Source of the DNA: Ciona intestinalis
Lineage: Eukaryota; Chordata; Ascidiacea; Phlebobranchia; Cionidae
DNA length: 64,000 nucleotides
Direction of reading: 5' to 3'
Assembly (NCBI RefSeq): GCF_000224145.3
Contig: NC_020171.2
Location: 2,070,619 to 2,134,618 of the forward strand
Under the pieces are notes generated by a model. It was not told where the DNA came from, searched no databases, and was given only the letters and a program-made list of their open reading frames with translations. The position numbers and the translations under genes were made by a program. Positions 42,026-53,209 of this stretch are shown one piece after another; position 1 is the first letter of the stretch, and the number at the start of each line of letters is the position of its first letter.

Positions 42026-42966
42026 AGTTCTTTTTAAGTGTAAAATAAACCATCCTTCGTTCGTTTACTTTTGTGCTATTTATGTGACAATAAACCGTTT
42101 AAAAATTCCCCGCTTTGTTTGTCATCCACAATGCCACAAAATATAGCATCTACGTCAGCGCATTAAAATCACCATTCAAATGCATTATAGGGACTTTACA
42201 CCTAAAACCTTACCAGCGCAAAAACAATGGAGTATACAAGTGTATGTAAGCTGACCTGGCAATAGCAACACATACACATAAAGGGCAAAAGCCGCTTCGT
42301 AAAACAAGGGACACACAATCCGTGACGTCATTGTGTATTATCCCACGATAGGTTGTTGGATCACGAAATGTTTGGATTAGTTTCAAGCTAAAACTTGTCT
42401 TTATTTATTGAGGTGTAAACTGCTTTGCTTAAATAACCCAAGACTGAATCAAGAAACACGTAACCGCTTTTTTATTTATCTCTAAAAAAGCACCTATTTA
42501 TTTATCGTAGTGGATATTTCTTTACTGAATTAAGATGTTTATTTAGGTAAAAAGGAACGACAATTTGGTTAGTCTTGAATGATGTGGTTAGTCCCTTAGA
42601 TATTGCTCTTTTATAACTACTTACATTTATTTATTGTAGCGCACAAGCTGAATTTAACCAAAATCATCATTTAAGAATAGATAAACTCGTTTTCAATGGT
42701 CTTTAATGACGCTTTGTGTACGGGCCATGGGCTTTGTAGTATACGTATAGCGAGACTCGAGTATTGCTTACGTCATCGCGTACTACACAACCAGGGCCGA
42801 AACCCGGTGCCGCACCGCTTTTCTAAACCCGGTATTTTCCCTACAGTTTGTAGAAGCGGTACACCATGGCGCAATCGGTAAAGAGAGCCGGATATTGTTG
42901 CGTGACCTCGTATGGCAGATTCCATGAGTTTTTGAGATAACTAAAAACAACTACGGTAGACCTGTA

Positions 42967-43459
42967 TGCATAGTAGGTTGGGGTAAGAAGGTACATTATG
43001 TATAGTAGACTGGGGTAAGATGGCCCAAATTTTATTCTAATTTATCAACCCATTTGGTAGTAATTAAACAACGGGTATTTACAAAATTATATAACTGTAT
43101 CCTCACGACTCTAAAACAACCTTGTGTTGGTTCTAGTCTGTATGAATAAGGTTGGTTTTACAGTGTGGCACGCCATGGTATCTGGGACTTGGGCCAGAGT
43201 TGCTCCATTACCCCACCATTGTATATGCTCATTCTATTCTATATGGGTGAGGTCCTGCATTGTGGCATGTCATGGGACTTGGGATTTAGGCCAGAGTTGG
43301 TCCATTACCCCACCATTGTATATGCTCATTCTATTCTATATGGGTGAGGTCCTGCATTGTGGCATGCCATGGGACCTGGGATTTAGGCCAGAGTTGGCCA
43401 ATTCTCTTTAAAAAAGACTGTTTTATTAAATACATCACTAATGTATGTCACTTATACCC
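42967..43459 (+). repeat. Patchwork of MITE, T repeats and RTK intron copy
   Basis: A partial type B MITE whose left end is doubled (42967-43125) is followed by three T units. The last unit with its tail (43313-43459) matches 7485-7632 of the RTK intron almost base for base. Confidence 0.75.
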
Positions 43460-43770
43460 CCGGAGTGTTGTATTGGTATTACGCCCACACACAATGATGT
43501 AATCTATTTACATTTTACAACATACCGCATCTCGTAATGCTAACCACTTTATAGTCTCCAATGTTATCCATAGCATACGTGGTTACAAGTTTGAGCTATG
43601 TATTGTTTACCCTGTCGTCCGTCACCCGACGTATGGTTTCCTTTTTCCTTTGTAACACAGGCGCGACCGTCTACAGCAATCCCCTCACACATAATTTGCA
43701 TTTAACTACTTTCTACTAAATGCTTAGTTAAACTTGCAAGAATAAATGAACGATTGAATGAATGTAATCT

Positions 43771-44008
43771 ACGTTACGCCTTCCGACCGGATTTCATGCA
43801 CTCTATGCTCCGTAGCAGCGCCAACCAAATTTGCTGACGTGACAAAAGCCTTTGTGACGACATAACAATGCATTACGTCAGGATATTCCGGCTATGCAAG
43901 GTATACTGCACCAATTTTGAACTGGCCAGCCAGGGATGAAAGATCGTATTTCGTGTTTCAAATAACAGTTAACACATTGCCTTACATTGTAATAACGCGC
44001 TTTGTTTT
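43771..44008 (+). pseudogene. Duplicated 3' fragment of the ETS gene
   Basis: This stretch repeats 41279-41533: the last 67 nt of the ETS coding sequence, with stop, and about 190 nt of 3' UTR. The coding part, from ACGTTACGCCTTCCGACC onward, looks identical. The UTR differs mainly by a small substitution near the CATTACGTCAGG motif and by a deletion of about 23 bp after CTGCACCA. The rest of the DNA-binding domain is absent and I see no splice acceptor at the left end, so it is a broken copy and not an alternative exon. The left boundary follows a run of GAATGAATG, the tail type of the local R repeat. Confidence 0.85.
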
Positions 44009-44792
44009 ATAGCTTCGTTTTGGAGCTATATCATTGCGTCGCTGTGCAACAACAGTCGTTATAACACAGGTGTTCTGTTTTACCTTAAAGAGCGCGTCGT
44101 ACATTTAATTCGAATATATACAGTTAACCCACTTTATTAAAGTGAGTGGGAAGAACGGATCACCTGTAGCAAATAATGTCCAAATATTCTGATCGTATTT
44201 TACAGTTTACAACGGTCCATGGGAGTTGTAAGGATACAGTTTTAAAATTAAAAGCCTGCGTAGCTACGCAAATACAAGTCTCTTTACGTCAGAATGAAGT
44301 CTCAAGCAACGTTTACGCACGTAACCAATTAATCAAGTTTAAAGTGCCAACCAAGCAAAAACAAGTGCTTAATAATTCCATTGTTAAGGCTCAATGGTAA
44401 GGCGTGAAGAAATTATCAAGTTGTATAAATAATGTATAAAATAAACATATACAGTCACATGGAAGTTATATTTATTACAATTTACAGTGTTATAATTACT
44501 ATGGTATTATAATTATATTTGCACTAAATTTTCAGTCGAAATTGATTTGTAAATGCAGCCCTGTGGAAATTATTTGTTTTAAATGGTGTTTCTATTCCGT
44601 GACGTCATTTTTTAGGTTGTCTCTTGCGTAAACTTAATGGGCTAGAGTAAATGTATTTGACGATAAGGATTGCTAATAAGACTTTTAAACGTAAACGTGA
44701 AAAGGTTAATTAAATGTTATGTAGATTAAAAACACAAACGTTATTCCCCAACACTGTGAGGGCAGTTAATATATTAACCAAGTCACAATACA

Positions 44793-44985
44793 TATAGTAG
44801 GGTGGGGTAAGACGGGACTTTAGCACATAATATCTAGATGTTCTGGTCGTGTTTTAAACAATTAACAACGGTCTATAGAGTCGTGAGAATACGGTTTTCT
44901 AATTCTTTGAATGTAATTTGTTTACTACCAAATGGAACGAAAAAATAGAATAAAAAAGTGTCCCATCTTCTCCCACCCTACTATA
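44793..44985 (-). mobile_element. MITE type A
   Basis: TATAGTAGGGTGGGGTAAGA to TTCTCCCACCCTACTATA; the left repeat lacks the ACACC part. Confidence 0.8.
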
Positions 44986-45049
44986 TGTTTTATTTTTGTA
45001 TGCGATAGCGAAGATTAGATTTGAAGTGGTAAACGCCAATTTAAATTAA

Positions 45050-45316
45050 GGAAACGAAAAACGATGTTAGTTCCGATTTCAAGGCTTTATACAAGATAAC
45101 CAAAGCAATTTCCGAAAAACTATGATTATCTACTTAATAAACGGAGATAGATTCTGCGCCCAAAATCCACTGAATAGATCAACGAATGTAAAACGATTTT
45201 GGTTCCGATTTCAAGCCATAACACAGGATAACCAAACCAATTTCCGAAAACGCTATGATTATCTACTTAATACACGGAAATAGATTCTGCACGCAAAATC
45301 CACTGAATGGATGAAT
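45050..45316. repeat. Tandem duplication, period 132
   Basis: TTCCGATTTCAAG, AATTTCCGAAAA and TATGATTATCTACTTAATA recur 132 bp apart with scattered changes. Confidence 0.85.
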
Positions 45317-45409
45317 GGAAGTGTGGTTTAGGAGGCAAGAAATTGGTAAAAAAATCATCCATTTTTTTATGCTTGGTTAAAAGTGTGAACAGGGTGTTTT
45401 AAATTGCTC

Positions 45410-45598
45410 TAGTAGGGTGGGGAAGATGGGACACCTTTTAGCTCTATTTTCTCGTTTCATTTGGTAATAAACAAATAGCATTCAAGGAATTATAAAACCG
45501 AATTCTCACGAATCCCACTTTAAAATACGATTAGGAAATATAAAATATTTTGTGCAAAGGTATCTTCCTGTATGCAAAACAGCCCCCCCTCCAGTACT
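45410..45598 (+). mobile_element. MITE type A, right end decayed
   Basis: TAGTAGGGTGGGGAAGATGG starts it; the end reads CAGCCCCCCCTCCAGTACTA. Confidence 0.65.
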
Positions 45599-46986
45599 AA
45601 CAGAAACCGTAGTAAACATCCAATTTTAAACCAAAACGATATTTTGGCAAAAACAAAATGTAACCCTAGATCGGTAACGGGTAACCTGTGACCCTATGGC
45701 TAGCCATGCGGTAAGATATACAACAAATTAGTGCAAGCTTAAACGGAACGAAAATAAACAAAGTCAAGTGGCGTGAACTAAACAGCTTACCACGTCATTT
45801 TGGTTAGAGGTTTTATCTAATAGGCATTGTAGCGTTATTTGTTTTGTATAAATGTATTTCCGCTTGCCTATACCTAACCCATAAGTCATAGATTTATTTT
45901 TGAACTACAGAAATTTTAAAATTACTATAATTTACCGCAGCACACAAAACATATAGTGTGCTACTAAGTGATAAACCAATGCACTAATTATGGGCAGTTT
46001 CCACACGCATTATAACTTAACATAGATAAAACGTATCGCCCTAAATATAACTGGCAAGTTTTTTAACTGAAAAAATTACTATATAATGTACTAACAGAAA
46101 CGACAGCAATATTTAAACGTGCAGGTATGAATGCTACAATGTTAAAGCCAAAGTATATGCGCCAAGGTCAATTAACACACGAATTGGAACTAACTTGAAT
46201 TTAAAACCAGCTCTAGATAAAACAGGCAGGTTTCGTAACTAAAGCATTATCAGTAACTACACAGCATACACACTAGCAGAAACGACAGCAGACTTACAAC
46301 GTACAAATACACAGTCTGCATACAACAATACACTAAGAGTAAGACTAGTATTCTTATATTCTAAATACACATTTATAAAGGTATGTCCTACCTTTAGAAA
46401 TAACATGATAATAATGTATTACCTCGTATTGCAGTATACATCGTGGTTCATGTATATTTCATCACTATATTCCCGTTTATATTCAGCTTAAATTCTCATA
46501 TATTTGAAGTAATACTGTAGTCTACAGCTAACAACTGCCATACACCGACTGCAAAAAGTTGCTCAAAACGCGGCAAGCCAATTAAGTAATCAGGGCCAAA
46601 GCAAGGCCCGTAAATCGCTGTCGAAATCGAATGGTTTGCGGCAATTAGACCATTTATACTAAAGCGCATGGATAGAAAAAAATTAAAATGAAAATAAAAA
46701 TAAACGTGCTGCTGTGCTGAAATAAAGTCAATTTTTTTGTAATATGTGTAATGTACGTACAAGATTTATATAGTGCATATACTAAGTAATGTGCAATAAT
46801 ATGGATAATGTTCGTGTAATCCTCGCACATCTGTATATTGTAATATTAGCTCGTATACTACAGTGTTCTAATACAAATAATGTGTTATGACTATAGAAAC
46901 ACTTGTATTTGTGTATTACGTTTAGGAAAACGTAATTTTATAACAGAAAATATAATGTATTTCTCAATGCAATGGTATAAAGCATG

Positions 46987-47171
46987 TACAGGGAAGATGG
47001 GACACTTTTTAACTATATTTTCTCGTCTCATTTAGTAGTAAACAAAGAACATTCAAAGAAATATGAAACTGTGTCCCCAGAACTTTCATAGACCGTTGTG
47101 AATTGTTTAAAACACGATAAGGTTATCTGGGTAATATGTGGTAAAGGTGTCCCATCTTCCCCCACCCTAAT
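46987..47171 (+). mobile_element. MITE type A
   Basis: The left end has lost GGGTGG; the right end CATCTTCCCCCACCCTAATA is good. Confidence 0.75.
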
Positions 47172-47819
47172 ACACATTGTTTTGTTATAAGCTCTGTTCA
47201 AAAACATGGTTTACGACTGATTTAAGTTATCCATAAACCTTTAGCTTCCAACTTAAAATATATCTCTTGGGAAATATATGGGAGTTTCTAAAATAGCGCC
47301 AGCGGCAACTTCAAACGTTTGAATCAATCTTTTCGATGTATTGGTCACTTTTAGGTCAGCGAAGTCAAAACTGCTTATCTAGACACTTAATCATAAGAAC
47401 ATTACATAAGGTATATATATATGATCAAGATAGTGCGGCATTACGTTAGGATTTATTTATGGACATTTCACTGTAATTCATTCCGTAAATCTGGTCCTGA
47501 TCGAGTGTTCATGAAGTTGGACGATTCTCGTAACGAAATAACAGTCAAGACCAAGTGCTGGAAAATACGTAACGACCAAAAAGCAAATCCAATGAATTGT
47601 GTCAAGTGTTTTTCATTATCGCGATTTAAACAGCGTTAACTCTATGCTGCCACCACGCGGTAGGTATTTTAAACTTTAAAGAATGAAAGTGTGGTGGTCC
47701 TGTTTGGACTAAATTCCATTTATATAAAGTTTGCCATAAACATAAATGGTAGCTAATAGCATATTAGGCGTACAAAAACTTCCTACATAATAAGATTATG
47801 CTAATAATAATAAACATCA

Positions 47820-48025
47820 CCTACAAAGTAACTTGCAATTGGTCACAAGGTGTATGAAACAAAACGCCCATGTTATAACTACTGTCATTGCCCCGCCTTG
47901 CGAGGATAAATAAGTTACATACGTGGTAACCTGTAAGCGGGCATGAAGTGTAAAACACAGAACACTCGTGTTGTGACGACTGTGGTGTTCCGGCCACGCG
48001 AGGATAAATAAATTACATTCACTCA
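47820..48025 (-). repeat. R repeat, two monomers
   Basis: AAGGTGTATGAAACAAAACG and CGCGAGGATAAATAAATTAC, ending in an ATTCACTCATT tail. Confidence 0.75.
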
Positions 48026-48047
48026 TTAAAACATTATGCTTGACCTA

Positions 48048-48244
48048 TATAGTAGGGTGGGGGAAGATGGGACACCTTTAGCATATAATATCTAAATATC
48101 CTGATCGTGTTTTAAACAATTACTAACGGTCAATGGGAGTCGCGGGCATATAGTTTAAACATTTCTTTTATGTTCTTTGATTACTGCTAAACGGGGCGAG
48201 AAAATAGAGTTAAAAGGTGTCTCGTCTTCCCCCACCCTACTGTA
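48048..48244 (-). mobile_element. MITE type A
   Basis: TAGTAGGGTGGGGGAAGATG against CGTCTTCCCCCACCCTACTG; it abuts the R repeats. Confidence 0.85.
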
Positions 48245-48930
48245 TATATATATAAACCGGGGTAAAGCACAAGTATAGTCGTTAAATAAAACAAATGTTG
48301 CCAAAAAGGCACACGAGTTACTGTATTAAAATTACCTATGTAAAGGTCAACAGCAAATATCCGTGCGTGAAAATACCGGGCTTTTTTCTTGTGAAATGAA
48401 GCTGAAAATCTACGGTTCGCTAACAGACCGTGTAGAAGTATACCTTTAGAGTGTAAGGTTTACACTGTGTAGGACCATACAACGAACTAGCATCAAAAAC
48501 AAGCGTTTATAAGCGGATGCGTGTTGAACTGGTATACAGTATTCGTTATGCAATGTTACTAGTAATAATGAAACCGTTCTAAAGTATTAAATTTGTTGAA
48601 TTGTAATTTTTAAACGACAATTTAAAAAAAATATTTTTTTTGCATGTATATAATTGTTTTGTACGATTTCTTTATCGTTATTGATTGGATATTGTAGCCG
48701 CGCAATGGTTAAACGATTAAATTTTAAATATTTTTTTGCTATGTGTTTTTAATATAGTCGTGATGCATTTTTGCAAAAGACATTTGTAAACTGTATTGCA
48801 AGTTATTTTATGCTTTGGCATTATATCCATGTAAAATGCAAACGTTGTAATTTTTTTTATTTATACTTTGTTTTTCACAGTTGTGCAATTTTTGCACTTT
48901 TAGGTTTTTATAACTGTATTGTAGGCAATA

Positions 48931-51900
48931 ATGGACGAACGTCGCCCGCCACCTTACGCACCGAATGCGTATTCAAACATAGAAGTACCCCAGGTAACTA
49001 TATTACCCTCATTGACTTTTTAATATAATAGGAAGGGGGAGACTGATACCTTAGGAAGGGGTAAGACGGGACACCCTAGGAAGGGGTAAGACGGGACACC
49101 TTAGGAAGGGGTAAGACGGGACACCTTAGAAAGGGCTAAGACGGGACACCTTAGGAAGAGGGTAAGGCGGGACAACTTAGAAAGGGGTAAGACGGGACAC
49201 CTTAGGAGAGGGTAAGATAGGACACTTTAAAAGGGGTAAGATGGGACACCTTAGAAAGGGGTAATATGGGACACCCTGGGAAGGGGCAAGGCGGGACACC
49301 TTGGGAAGGGGTAAGACGGGACACCTTGGGAAGGGGTAAGACGGGACACCTTGGGAAGGGGATGAAGATGGGACACCTTTTGCATTTAATATCCGAATAT
49401 CCTGATCGTGTTTTAAACAATTAACAACGATCTACTGGAGTCGTGGGGATGCGGTTTTATGCATTTTTTAATATTCTTTGTTTACTACCAAATGGGACGA
49501 GAAAATAGGTTGGAAAGATGTCCCATCTCCCCCCACCATACTATTTAACTAATGTATTTGGCACTATAGTAAAAAAAACGCCAGTACGTTACATATATTA
49601 CGCTGGTGGAGAGTGTTAGAGGTTGGTGGTTATAGGGTTATTTATTAGGGTTATATATAGAGGGTTAGTGGTTACGTTTAGCGGTCAGATGACACAACGA
49701 AAGGATTTTTTACTTTAGCATTAGCACCAATGCAGTTTATAAGGAAATCGTCTAGGTAAAACATAGTGAAACTGTATTGCATATTTTTAAATAATTGTAT
49801 AACCGTAGCCTCACGACTGTAAAATAGCGTTGTGATTGTAAAAAAAACACGGTTGGGAAATATGGGATATTGTATGCCAACAGTACCATCTTACCCCATA
49901 CTGCTATATTGGCATTGTTATAATGCCAATACAACTAAGAGCCACTAATTCAAAGCTCTTCATTTGAACTGACTTAACAGCAATTGCGCCAAAGCAAACG
50001 GACCTGTATTAACCCGACAAGTTAAAAGCAAACATTGAAAAACAAACTCCGTCAACTAGTTTCACTTCGCAGAACTCATTGACATTATTACGACATAAAT
50101 AACATCATTTCGAACTCCAGGCAGTATAGAAATCACAAGAATTGAACTTTGTTATTTACATTGGAAAGCAAATGCAGTTAACGAGTTTCTTTTGCGCTTT
50201 CAGATCTGTTTGCAGGCAGTAGCGTACAGTGTAGCTTTCTTATCTTTCACAAACAGTAGCGCATATTGTATAGTTTTTAGGTCTGCGTGGAAAAAACAAA
50301 CGTTTTAATCGAAATTATAATAAAAATTATCCCAGTCGATATACCTTATAACACTTCATTTTAAAAAGTGAAAGAAGGCGAAAATTTTAGCGTTTGTGTT
50401 AGTTTATCTTATGTCTGAGTAGAAAAAAGTGATTTTTTTGAAACTATACAACGAAATTTTCAGCCAATGGAACGCTTAGCACCAGCTCCTAGTCCACCAT
50501 CCTTTCACCCCCCTTCTGCTCCTAAAGTTTTACCAACAGCAAGAGAGCCTAACCCACCAAGATCCGTATGTTTTTGTTTGGTTGTATTTATATTGTATAT
50601 ATGCACTGGTGATGTATTGTTTGTGATGTATATTGATATATTTTCCGAGATTGTGAGAACTATAGTCTATATGAGTATAATAAGAGTAAATGATAAAAAA
50701 TGTATAAATATAATCATATATACAAGTTACATACGTGGTGACTCGTAATGGAGCACGAGGTGTATGAAACACAACACCCGTGTTATAACGACTATCTTTT
50801 CCTTCCATGCGATGATATACAAGTTACAAATAACTGTCACTTTTCCACAGAGCTCCAATGTATCAATGCCGCCCCCCTACCCAGCTAAATACGTTCCTTC
50901 CGTTCCCTTTCCTTTTATGAGCGGTTACCTTGAAAAAAGCACGGGTGAGTCTCATAAAGGAGTGTTTATTTTTATTTCCTATAACATAGATAAATCAAGT
51001 CGCCGGGTGAAACTTTTATATATGGTAAGGTGGGAGAGGAATTCTTTTTTTGTGTGAAACTAATCAAAAACCATTATTCATCCTCGAAGTTACATGCGTG
51101 GTATAACTCGTAAGCGGGCACAAGGTGATTAAACCAAAACACCCGTGTTATAACGAATATTGTTTTGCAGTCACGCAAGGACAAACACAACTGTTCATTC
51201 ATATGTTACTTAATGAACCCCACCATTCAAACGCGTTTTGTAATAACAGGATGTTACAAATTAATGGTGTACGACATCAACTGTAATTTTGCAAACAGTA
51301 ATAAACAGTCTGGTGCTAAATTTCATTTATAAGTTTACTCTGTGCGAATATTTATATTTGCACGGCATACACCAAACTCAGGCTCCGCAAACAACCAAGG
51401 CGAATACACATTAGCGTTCATATGTATTTATTGCTAGTCGTATTTACTGGGACCGTTATAAATTATAACTGACACATTGATTGCGACTTAATACCGCGTT
51501 GCATTGAGTAATAGGTCAATCAAGCTTAATAGTTATATATAATTAGCATACATTAAGCTCGTAATAGCTGCATTAAAACTGTAAAAGTTATTTATCTAGA
51601 AATTGCACGCATTAAAACTGTACATATCTTCTGCATTTCCACGCTTTCATGATCATAACAGTTTTTGTACAACTGAAGTCGAGCACGAGGTGTTTATCTC
51701 AGAACCTCCGTGTTATAACAACGCTCGTCACGTAGGAACCACAAGTTACATTCATCACATGCATTATATCACTTATTAAACTCGCCCATCCCAATAGGTG
51801 ACCACACGGCGCCATTGAAGTCGCAGTCATGGTCCAAAAAATACGTTGAAGTCAGCGATGGAACTTTACGTTTCTTCACGCTGAGAGAAGAACGCGAGGA

Positions 51901-52801
51901 CACAGGCGTTGTGGTGCCACTATCGGAGTCATTTGTCTCCGTTCAAGCAAAGCGAATAATTCGGCTCGAGAGTAAAACCGGGATCCGGATATTTAGAGCG
52001 CAGTCGGAATCCAGGGCGTACCATTGGGTGCTAACTATATCGAGATACTGTTTAGTGGCGCCGACCGCTGAAGGTAAGTTATGGAAATTGAGGCTTTCAC
52101 TAATATACTATCTTTGCTTATGGCATTTACGTTTAAAAACATAAACAAAAATCAACCAAAAACGGGAACGGGATGTATGAAACAGAATATTCGTGTTATA
52201 ACAACCGTCGTTTCCCCGCCAATGTGAAAATATATTAAGTTACGAACTTGGTAGCTCGTAAGCGGGCACGGGATGTATGAAACAGAACTTCTGTGGCATA
52301 TCGACTGTCGATGCCCGTCATGCTAGGATAAACAAGTTATATACGTGGTAACTCGTAATAAGCGAGCACAAGGTGTATGAAACAGAACACCCGTGTTTTA
52401 ACAACTGCTGTTGCCCCGTCATGCGAAAATAAGCATGTTATATTCATTCATTCAACGTGTTTTTAAAAGGTTTTTGTAAAAAACTAAGCGGTGGCAAAAA
52501 CGTGATGGAAGATAGATATTTAAGGCTCCATGCGGATGGGATCTTATCATGGTTTAAAAGCGAGAAGGAAGACGCCGATTGTAGAGGTTCTATACAAGTT
52601 AGAGGCGAACGCATAAGTATTGACCCAAGCAAGTCCCATGTATTGCTTGTCCAAACTAAAGAGCGAAGATATATGTTCGAGTTAATCGATGCTTTTGAAT
52701 GCAACCAGTGGTATGCCGTCACTTCATGGCACTCGCATCGGAGACCGCTTGAAAACACAGCAATTGCTGTTCGAAATAAAGGGAGCGTCTCTAGAAATTA
52801 A
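48931..52801 (+). CDS. Tandem PH-domain protein with proline-rich head (paralog B)
   Basis: Five exons, 48931-48993, 50464-50565, 50851-50944, 51798-52073 and 52470-52801, give 288 aa. The Pro-rich head (1-80) has PPPY at 6-9, PSAP at 38-41 and PPPY at 62-65. PH module 1 spans about 79-178 (FMSGYLEKS, then KKYVEVSDGTLRFFTLREE, ending YHWVLTISRY). PH module 2 spans about 179-275 (MEDRYLRLHADGILSWF, ending NQWYAVTSWHSHRRP). Its first four introns match those of paralog A in position and phase (0, 0, 1, 1). The intron that splits module 2 of paralog A (after AIQ) is absent, so the last two exons are one. An AATAAA at 53204 lies about 400 bp after the stop, much as in paralog A. The gene pair is clear; the function is not. 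Confidence 0.83.
49030..49375 (+). repeat. Minisatellite grown from a MITE end
   Basis: About 14 units of roughly 25 bp read AGGAAGGGGTAAGACGGGAC with ACCTT. The last unit is the left terminal repeat of the MITE that follows (to 49544). It lies in paralog B intron 1. Confidence 0.9.
49360..49544 (-). mobile_element. MITE type A fused to the minisatellite
   Basis: Its left terminal repeat is the array's last unit (GATGAAGATGGGACACC); the right end is CATCTCCCCCCACCATACTA. Confidence 0.8.
49775..49912 (+). mobile_element. MITE type B, left end lost
   Basis: AACCGTAGCCTCACGACTG to CCATCTTACCCCATACTGC, in paralog B intron 1. Confidence 0.6.
50720..50830 (-). repeat. R repeat monomer before exon 3 of paralog B
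   Basis: ACACCCGTGTTATAACGACT is intact; the unit ends 20 bp before the acceptor at 50850. Confidence 0.7.
51085..51200 (-). repeat. R repeat monomer in paralog B intron 3
   Basis: CGTAAGCGGGCACAAGG and ACACCCGTGTTATAACGA are present; the tail is CATTCAT. A weaker copy lies at 51680-51750. Confidence 0.65.
52150..52460 (-). repeat. R repeat, three monomers before the last exon of paralog B
   Basis: Three units (GTATGAAACAGAACACCCG in the best). The last one's tail TATTCATTCATTC lies 13 bp from the acceptor at 52469. Confidence 0.8.
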
Positions 52802-53203
52802 ATTCTGCATCAATGTGTTCGATCAAAACGAATCCTGTATATGTATAAGCCATCATTTCTTGACTTTCAAGTGTTGACCAGGTTATAAGACAACTTTAAT
52901 GCTGTACCAACGTCTTAGATATTTTATTCAGCTGAAACCATAGCATATTATATGAAAGCGAATCATGTAGAGGATATGAGTCATACTGAACCGATTTGTG
53001 CATAAAACAACTTAGCTTACTTTCATTACACTCAAATCTTTGCTCTTTCTCGCTAAAATCTTATATGTACAAAACTATTCAATTCATCAAACATCACAAA
53101 CCTATAGAATTCTATGTTAATTTATCGCATAGGTTGTTAAGTGTTTACAATTGCCCGTCACCCATATACGTTATGCAACTAAGACCTCGCCGTTTTTGAT
53201 TTC

Positions 53204-53209
53204 AATAAA
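53204..53209 (+). promoter_or_regulatory. Possible poly(A) signal, paralog B
   Basis: AATAAA about 400 bp after the stop, at a distance like that in paralog A. Confidence 0.5.

Larger units (their letters stand above)
41346..48930. other. Intergenic gap between the ETS gene and paralog B
   Basis: It holds the ETS 3' UTR, MITEs (41595, 44793, 45410, 46987, 48048), duplicated fragments at 42.9-44.0 kb, a 132-bp tandem duplication (45050-45316) and R repeats (47820-48025). 45600-46980 and 48250-48930 are AT-rich with nothing I can support as a gene. Confidence 0.6.

Noticed and set aside
42696..42881. 61-codon frame in GC-richer sequence
   Set aside because: It overlaps a SINE-like piece (ATGGCGCAATCGGTAAAG) and has no protein similarity I recognise.
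44176..44400. 74-codon frame
   Set aside because: It begins in a MITE fragment (44140-44240) and continues without any recognisable motif.
47421..47639. 72-codon frame with Lys/Arg-rich content
   Set aside because: No domain, no splice partners and no poly(A) signal close by; it could be chance.
49202..49420. Repetitive Pro-rich frame on the minus strand
   Set aside because: It is a translation of the MITE-end minisatellite, not a gene.
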